Of a stretch of 64,000 bases of DNA, positions 60,953 to 64,000 are shown piece after piece (positions within the stretch are counted from its first letter, which is position 1; each line of letters begins with the position of its first letter). This DNA comes from Lachnospiraceae bacterium. GTDB taxonomy: Bacteria; Bacillota; Clostridia; Lachnospirales; Lachnospiraceae. The stretch lies in the NCBI GenBank assembly GCA_910574715.1, contig CAJTCH010000002.1, forward strand, positions 70,688 to 134,687, written 5' to 3'. Both the position numbers and the translations under genes were made by a program. Under the pieces are notes generated by a model that was not told where the DNA came from, did not search any database, and saw only the letters and a program-made list of their open reading frames with translations.

Positions 60953-61948
60953 TTAGCTCATGCACTGTACTGCTGTAATTGCAACTACGCCCTCGATATC
61001 CTGTGCGCTGCATCCGCGGGACAGGTCGTTGACCGGCGCTGCGATACCTTGTGTGAGCGGGCCGTATGCTTCTGCTTTCGCAAGTCTCTGAACCAGCTTG
61101 TAGCCGATATTCCCTGCGTCTAAGTCCGGGAATACCAGTACGTTGGCCTTGCCTGCTACCGGGCTTCCCGGCGCCTTGGATGCTCCGATCTCCGGTACGA
61201 TCGCTGCGTCTAATTGGAATTCTCCGTCAAGCATCAGACCTTCCGGCGCATTCTCCTTCGCGATACGGGTTGCCTCTACTACCTTATCCACATCCACGTG
61301 CTTCGCACTTCCCTTGGTAGAATGTGAAAGCATGGCAACAACCGGCTCCTTGCCTGTCAGAGTTCTGAAGGACTCTGCAGAAGAAAGCGCGATCGCCGCT
61401 AACTTCTCCGGGTCTGGATTCTGCTCAAGACCGGAATCCGCGAAGATAAATGTTCCGTCTGCACCCATGTCGCAGTCCGGTACTACCATTACGAAGAAAG
61501 CTGATACCAGCTTGGTTCCCGGCTTCGTCTTTAGGATCTGCAGACACGGCCTTAAAGTATCTGCCGTAGAATGGCATGCACCGCTTACCATACCGTCGGC
61601 ATCCTTCATCTTAACCATCATCACGCCATAGTACAAATAATTCGTCAGAAGCAGCTCTCTTGCCTGCTCTTCTGTCATTCCCTTTTTCTGTCTTAACTCT
61701 ACAAGCTTGGCGACATAAGCGTCAGTCTTCTCATACGTCGCCGGATCAACGATCTGAGCGCCGCTGATGTCAAAGGCCCCCTTGTTCTTCGCAATCTCTT
61801 CCTCGCTTCCAACCAGGATCAGATTGGCGGTTCCTTCCTTAAGAACTGCCTCTGCCGCCTCATAAGTCCTGATATCTTCTGTCTCAGGCAATACGATCGT
61901 CTTCTTGTTAGTCTTGGCTTTTGCTTTGATTTCATCTATAAATCCCAT
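60953..61948 (-). CDS. pta: Phosphate acetyltransferase
   Basis: Makes acetyl phosphate from acetyl-CoA. The 331-aa length is that of the short form without regulatory N-terminal domains. Motifs are MVSGACHSTADTLRP, VVPDCDMGADGTFIFADS, LSHSTKGSAKHVDVDKV and the C-terminal NVLVFPDLDAGNIGYKLVQRLA. ATG 61948 is preferred because AAAGGAG lies 10 bases upstream; the ATG at 61969 itself overlaps that site. It is upstream of ackA in one operon. Confidence 0.96.
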   Translation of the reverse strand: MGFIDEIKAKAKTNKKTIVLPETEDIRTYEAAEAVLKEGTANLILVGSEEEIAKNKGAFDISGAQIVDPATYEKTDAYVAKLVELRQKKGMTEEQARELLLTNYLYYGVMMVKMKDADGMVSGACHSTADTLRPCLQILKTKPGTKLVSAFFVMVVPDCDMGADGTFIFADSGLEQNPDPEKLAAIALSSAESFRTLTGKEPVVAMLSHSTKGSAKHVDVDKVVEATRIAKENAPEGLMLDGEFQLDAAIVPEIGASKAPGSPVAGKANVLVFPDLDAGNIGYKLVQRLAKAEAYGPLTQGIAAPVNDLSRGCSAQDIEGVVAITAVQCMS

Positions 61949-61982
61949 GATTAATAGACTCCTTTCCATATATTCTCAATAT

Positions 61983-62015
61983 TTGTATTATAATACAAAG
62001 AGCCCCCGCGGACAA
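61983..62015 (-). promoter_or_regulatory. Promoter of pta-ackA with a palindrome over the -10
   Basis: On the minus strand TTGTCC (62015-62010) and TATAAT (61992-61987) are spaced by 17 bases. TTGTATTATAATACAA at 61983-61998 is a perfect 16-base palindrome over the -10, a possible operator. Rex-type bases are not present. Confidence 0.7.
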
Positions 62016-62118
62016 GGTCTCTTCTGAGAAACTTATGTGTATTTTTTCATACAATGGCGCGTAATGCACGTACATAAATCCACCCGCCAGAAACCGTATA
62101 TGCCCGCGTAAGAACTGC

Positions 62119-63495
62119 TCACAGCGCAAACACCGCGCTCACGATCGCAAAATACACGCTGATGGTACTGATGTCCACCAACGTAGAGATCAGAGGCGTC
62201 GCCATGATCGCCGGGTCAAGCCCCGCTTTCTCCGCCGCAAGCGGCAGCGTACATCCGACCACCTTCGCAATAATGATCGTACATGCCATGGTCCCCCCGA
62301 TGGTAAATGCCATCATAAGATTCCCCTGTCCCATCAGCATGATACGGATCCCATTGACTACCGACAAGATCACGCTGATGCACACCGCGATCCGCACCTC
62401 TTTCCAGATGACCTTCAGCACATCCTTGAATTCGATCTCTCCAACCGCAAGCCCGCGGATCACCAGCGTCGAGCTCTGCGAGCCGCAGTTCCCCCCGGTT
62501 CCCGTCAGCATCGGAATGAATCCGGCAAGCTGCGGCATGACGGCAAGCGCGCTCTCATAGCTGTTCATGATCATCTGCGTCACCGTAGCCGAGAGCATCA
62601 GGAACATCAGCCACGGAATACGGCTCTTCACATGTTCCAATACCGTTGTCCCAAAATACGACTCCTCGCTTGGATGGACACCGGCCATGATACTGATATC
62701 CTCCGTCGTCTCTTCCTGCAGGACCAGCATGGCATCGTCAACCGTCACGATCCCCACCATACACATCTCATGATCCACGATCGGCAGCGCGATCAGGCCG
62801 TACTTGGTAATCGTCCTCGCCGCGTCCTCCTGATCGTCCGTCGTCTGGGCATAGAGCATATTCGTATCCATGATCTCTTCGATCAGCTTCGATTCGCTGG
62901 TCGTCAAGAGCTCCTTTACATCCACCACTCCGATCAGCTTCTTCTTCTCGGTCACATAGCAGGTATAGATCGTCTCCCGGTTAAGCCCCACCTGACGGAT
63001 CCTAAGTATCGCATCTGCGACCGTCATCTCCTTGCGGAGCGCGATGTAATCCACATTCATCACGCTTCCGGCGCTGTCCTCCGGGTACTGGAGCAATTGA
63101 TTGATCTGTCTCCTCTTCTCCTCATCCGTAGCCATCAGAAGCCTGTCCACCACATTGGCCGGCATCTCCTCCAATACGTCCACCGTATCGTCCAGATACA
63201 TCTCCTCCATGACCTCTTCAAGCTCTGAGTCCGTCAGCGAATTGATCAGCTGCTCGCGCATATCGCTGTTCATATAAGCAAATGTCTCTGCCGCTTCTTC
63301 CTTCGCCAGAAGCCGGAATACCATCACCGTCTGCTTCTGGTTGAAATTCTCCAGGATCTCGGCCAGGTCCACCGGATACATATTATTTTCCAGTTCCTCT
63401 TTTAATTCCTTATACTGACGTCCCTCAAGCATCCGCAGTATACGTTCTTCCGTCAGCTCTTCTTTCCATTCCTCTTTCCATTCTTCTCTCATCAT
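62119..63495 (-). CDS. mgtE: Magnesium transporter MgtE
   Basis: A Mg2+ channel gated by cytoplasmic Mg2+ sensing. The 458-aa protein has the N-domain (about residues 15-125), a CBS pair (about 130-255) and a five-helix membrane domain (about 280-455) with the selectivity region PMLTGTGGNCGSQSSTL. ATG 63495 is chosen after GGGGAGGAGGG; the frame also extends 16 codons further upstream. The gene is divergent from tmcAL. The 112-base gap leaves no room for a full M-box riboswitch. Confidence 0.93.
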   Translation of the reverse strand: MMREEWKEEWKEELTEERILRMLEGRQYKELKEELENNMYPVDLAEILENFNQKQTVMVFRLLAKEEAAETFAYMNSDMREQLINSLTDSELEEVMEEMYLDDTVDVLEEMPANVVDRLLMATDEEKRRQINQLLQYPEDSAGSVMNVDYIALRKEMTVADAILRIRQVGLNRETIYTCYVTEKKKLIGVVDVKELLTTSESKLIEEIMDTNMLYAQTTDDQEDAARTITKYGLIALPIVDHEMCMVGIVTVDDAMLVLQEETTEDISIMAGVHPSEESYFGTTVLEHVKSRIPWLMFLMLSATVTQMIMNSYESALAVMPQLAGFIPMLTGTGGNCGSQSSTLVIRGLAVGEIEFKDVLKVIWKEVRIAVCISVILSVVNGIRIMLMGQGNLMMAFTIGGTMACTIIIAKVVGCTLPLAAEKAGLDPAIMATPLISTLVDISTISVYFAIVSAVFAL

Positions 63496-63547
63496 GTATC
63501 CCTCCTCCCCGGCATATTTTGCAGTTGACCGTCCGGCCAACATACAT

Positions 63548-63576
63548 TTGCATACACAACTTTAATATAGTATAAT
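63548..63576 (+). promoter_or_regulatory. Promoter of tmcAL, -10 overlapping the divergent mgtE promoter
   Basis: TTGCAT at 63548-63553 and TATAAT at 63571-63576 are spaced by 17 bases, 32 bases before ATG 63608. Its -10 shares bases 63571-63574 with the -10 of the opposite mgtE promoter. Confidence 0.75.
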
Positions 63577-63597
63577 CAATTTCAGAAAGATATACAA
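63569..63597 (-). promoter_or_regulatory. Promoter of mgtE
   Basis: On the minus strand TTGTAT (63597-63592) and TATACT (63574-63569) are spaced by 17 bases, 74 bases before the ATG at 63495. It overlaps the tmcAL promoter at their -10 elements. Confidence 0.7.
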
Positions 63598-63607
63598 GGA
63601 GATTCTC

Positions 63608-64000
63608 ATGAAAATAGTTGGACTGATCACAGAATACAACCCGTTCCACAACGGACATTTATACCATATCGAGAGGGCAAAATCGATTACAGGAGCCGAT
63701 ACCGCCATCGTCGTCATGAGCGGCAACTATGTACAGCGCGGCGCGCCGGCCATTATGCCGAAGCATCTGCGGGCAGAGGTCGCTCTTAAGGCCGGGGTCG
63801 GCCTCATCCTGGAGCTTCCGGTCTGCTATGCCGTTGGAAGCGCAGAATTCTTCGCGGCCGGAGCCGTCTCCCTCTTTGAACAGCTTGGGTGCATAGATTC
63901 CATCTGTTTTGGAAGCGAGTGCGGCGATTATGAACTTCTTTCGCGGATCGCCCATATCCTTGCCGATGAACCGGACGAATTCAGGCTCCGTCTTCAGGAC
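63608..64000 (+). CDS. tmcAL: tRNA(Met) cytidine acetate ligase TmcAL (partial, runs off the window)
   Basis: TmcAL ligates acetate to the wobble cytidine of elongator tRNA-Met. The first 131 codons show the nucleotidyltransferase motif GLITEYNPFHNGHLYHIERAK, then VVMSGNYVQRGAPAIMPKHLRAEVAL and LELPVCYAVGSAEFFAAGAV, which are diagnostic. AAGGAG lies 6 bases before ATG 63608. The gene continues past position 64000; about two thirds is missing. Its place next to pta-ackA is typical of clostridia. Confidence 0.95.
   Translation, partial: MKIVGLITEYNPFHNGHLYHIERAKSITGADTAIVVMSGNYVQRGAPAIMPKHLRAEVALKAGVGLILELPVCYAVGSAEFFAAGAVSLFEQLGCIDSICFGSECGDYELLSRIAHILADEPDEFRLRLQD

Noticed and set aside
61932-62129. 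65-codon minus-strand frame between pta and mgtE
   Set aside because: It covers the pta promoter and contains no ribosome binding site at its start.
63496-63607. Possible M-box (magnesium) riboswitch before mgtE
   Set aside because: The leader is about 70 bases at most, and no conserved M-box helices are seen.
1-64000. CRISPR arrays, tRNA or rRNA genes
   Set aside because: I saw no regularly spaced repeats and no cloverleaf or rRNA signature; a dedicated scan (tRNAscan, Infernal) would be decisive.

Overview
The window is a chromosomal segment of an anaerobic Clostridia-class Firmicute, most likely a member of the Lachnospiraceae. The support is gene content and order: a tmcAL / pta-ackA / DUF177-rpmF / plsX-acpP-rnc-smc-ftsY neighbourhood, a Rex redox repressor, formate-tetrahydrofolate ligase, rubredoxin, a Re-type citrate synthase, repeated PD-(D/E)XK (Rpn-type) nuclease genes, and Gram-positive style ribosome binding sites. 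Housekeeping genes have moderate GC; the polysaccharide region is clearly AT-rich. No tRNA, rRNA or CRISPR array was seen.

Left part (1-33.9 kb). An Rpn-type nuclease gene and its decayed partial copy are followed by an iron-containing alcohol dehydrogenase whose promoter carries a Rex-like box. Then come an ECF sigma factor with a DUF4179 membrane partner, rubredoxin, a zinc-ribbon/TPR membrane protein, fhs, ftsK with tepA, metY, yebC, a CorC-like CBS protein, an unpaired mazF, a three-domain NAD(P)HX-repair/alanine racemase fusion, rex, an ABC-F ATPase and a flavodoxin-family reductase. A Re-citrate synthase - GntR - isocitrate dehydrogenase operon has a 30-bp perfect palindrome lying over its promoter. 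The plsX-acpP-rnc-smc-ftsY-threonine deaminase operon closes this part. Nearly all genes are on the minus strand.

Middle part (about 33.9-58.9 kb) looks like an inserted accessory island between rpmF and plsX, which are neighbours in many clostridia. It holds a FliD-like orphan protein, an IS4-family element inserted in an Rpn gene (18-bp inverted repeats, 10-bp target duplication), several dead transposase pieces, and a 14-gene Wzx/Wzy-type surface polysaccharide locus read on the minus strand from 53.3 to 38.5 kb. The distal acetyltransferase of that locus contains an 11-base G tract inside its reading frame, the signature of a phase-variable gene. Next are a large SF2 helicase with five helicase-associated repeats, a small unknown protein and an XRE regulator, with a duplicated ~60-bp control region upstream of both helicase and regulator. 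A B3/B4-domain protein and another decayed Rpn gene complete the island.

Right part (58.9-64 kb) returns to core genes: rpmF (59 codons), the DUF177 gene, ackA, pta, mgtE and the start of tmcAL, which runs off the window. mgtE and tmcAL are divergent and share overlapping -10 elements.
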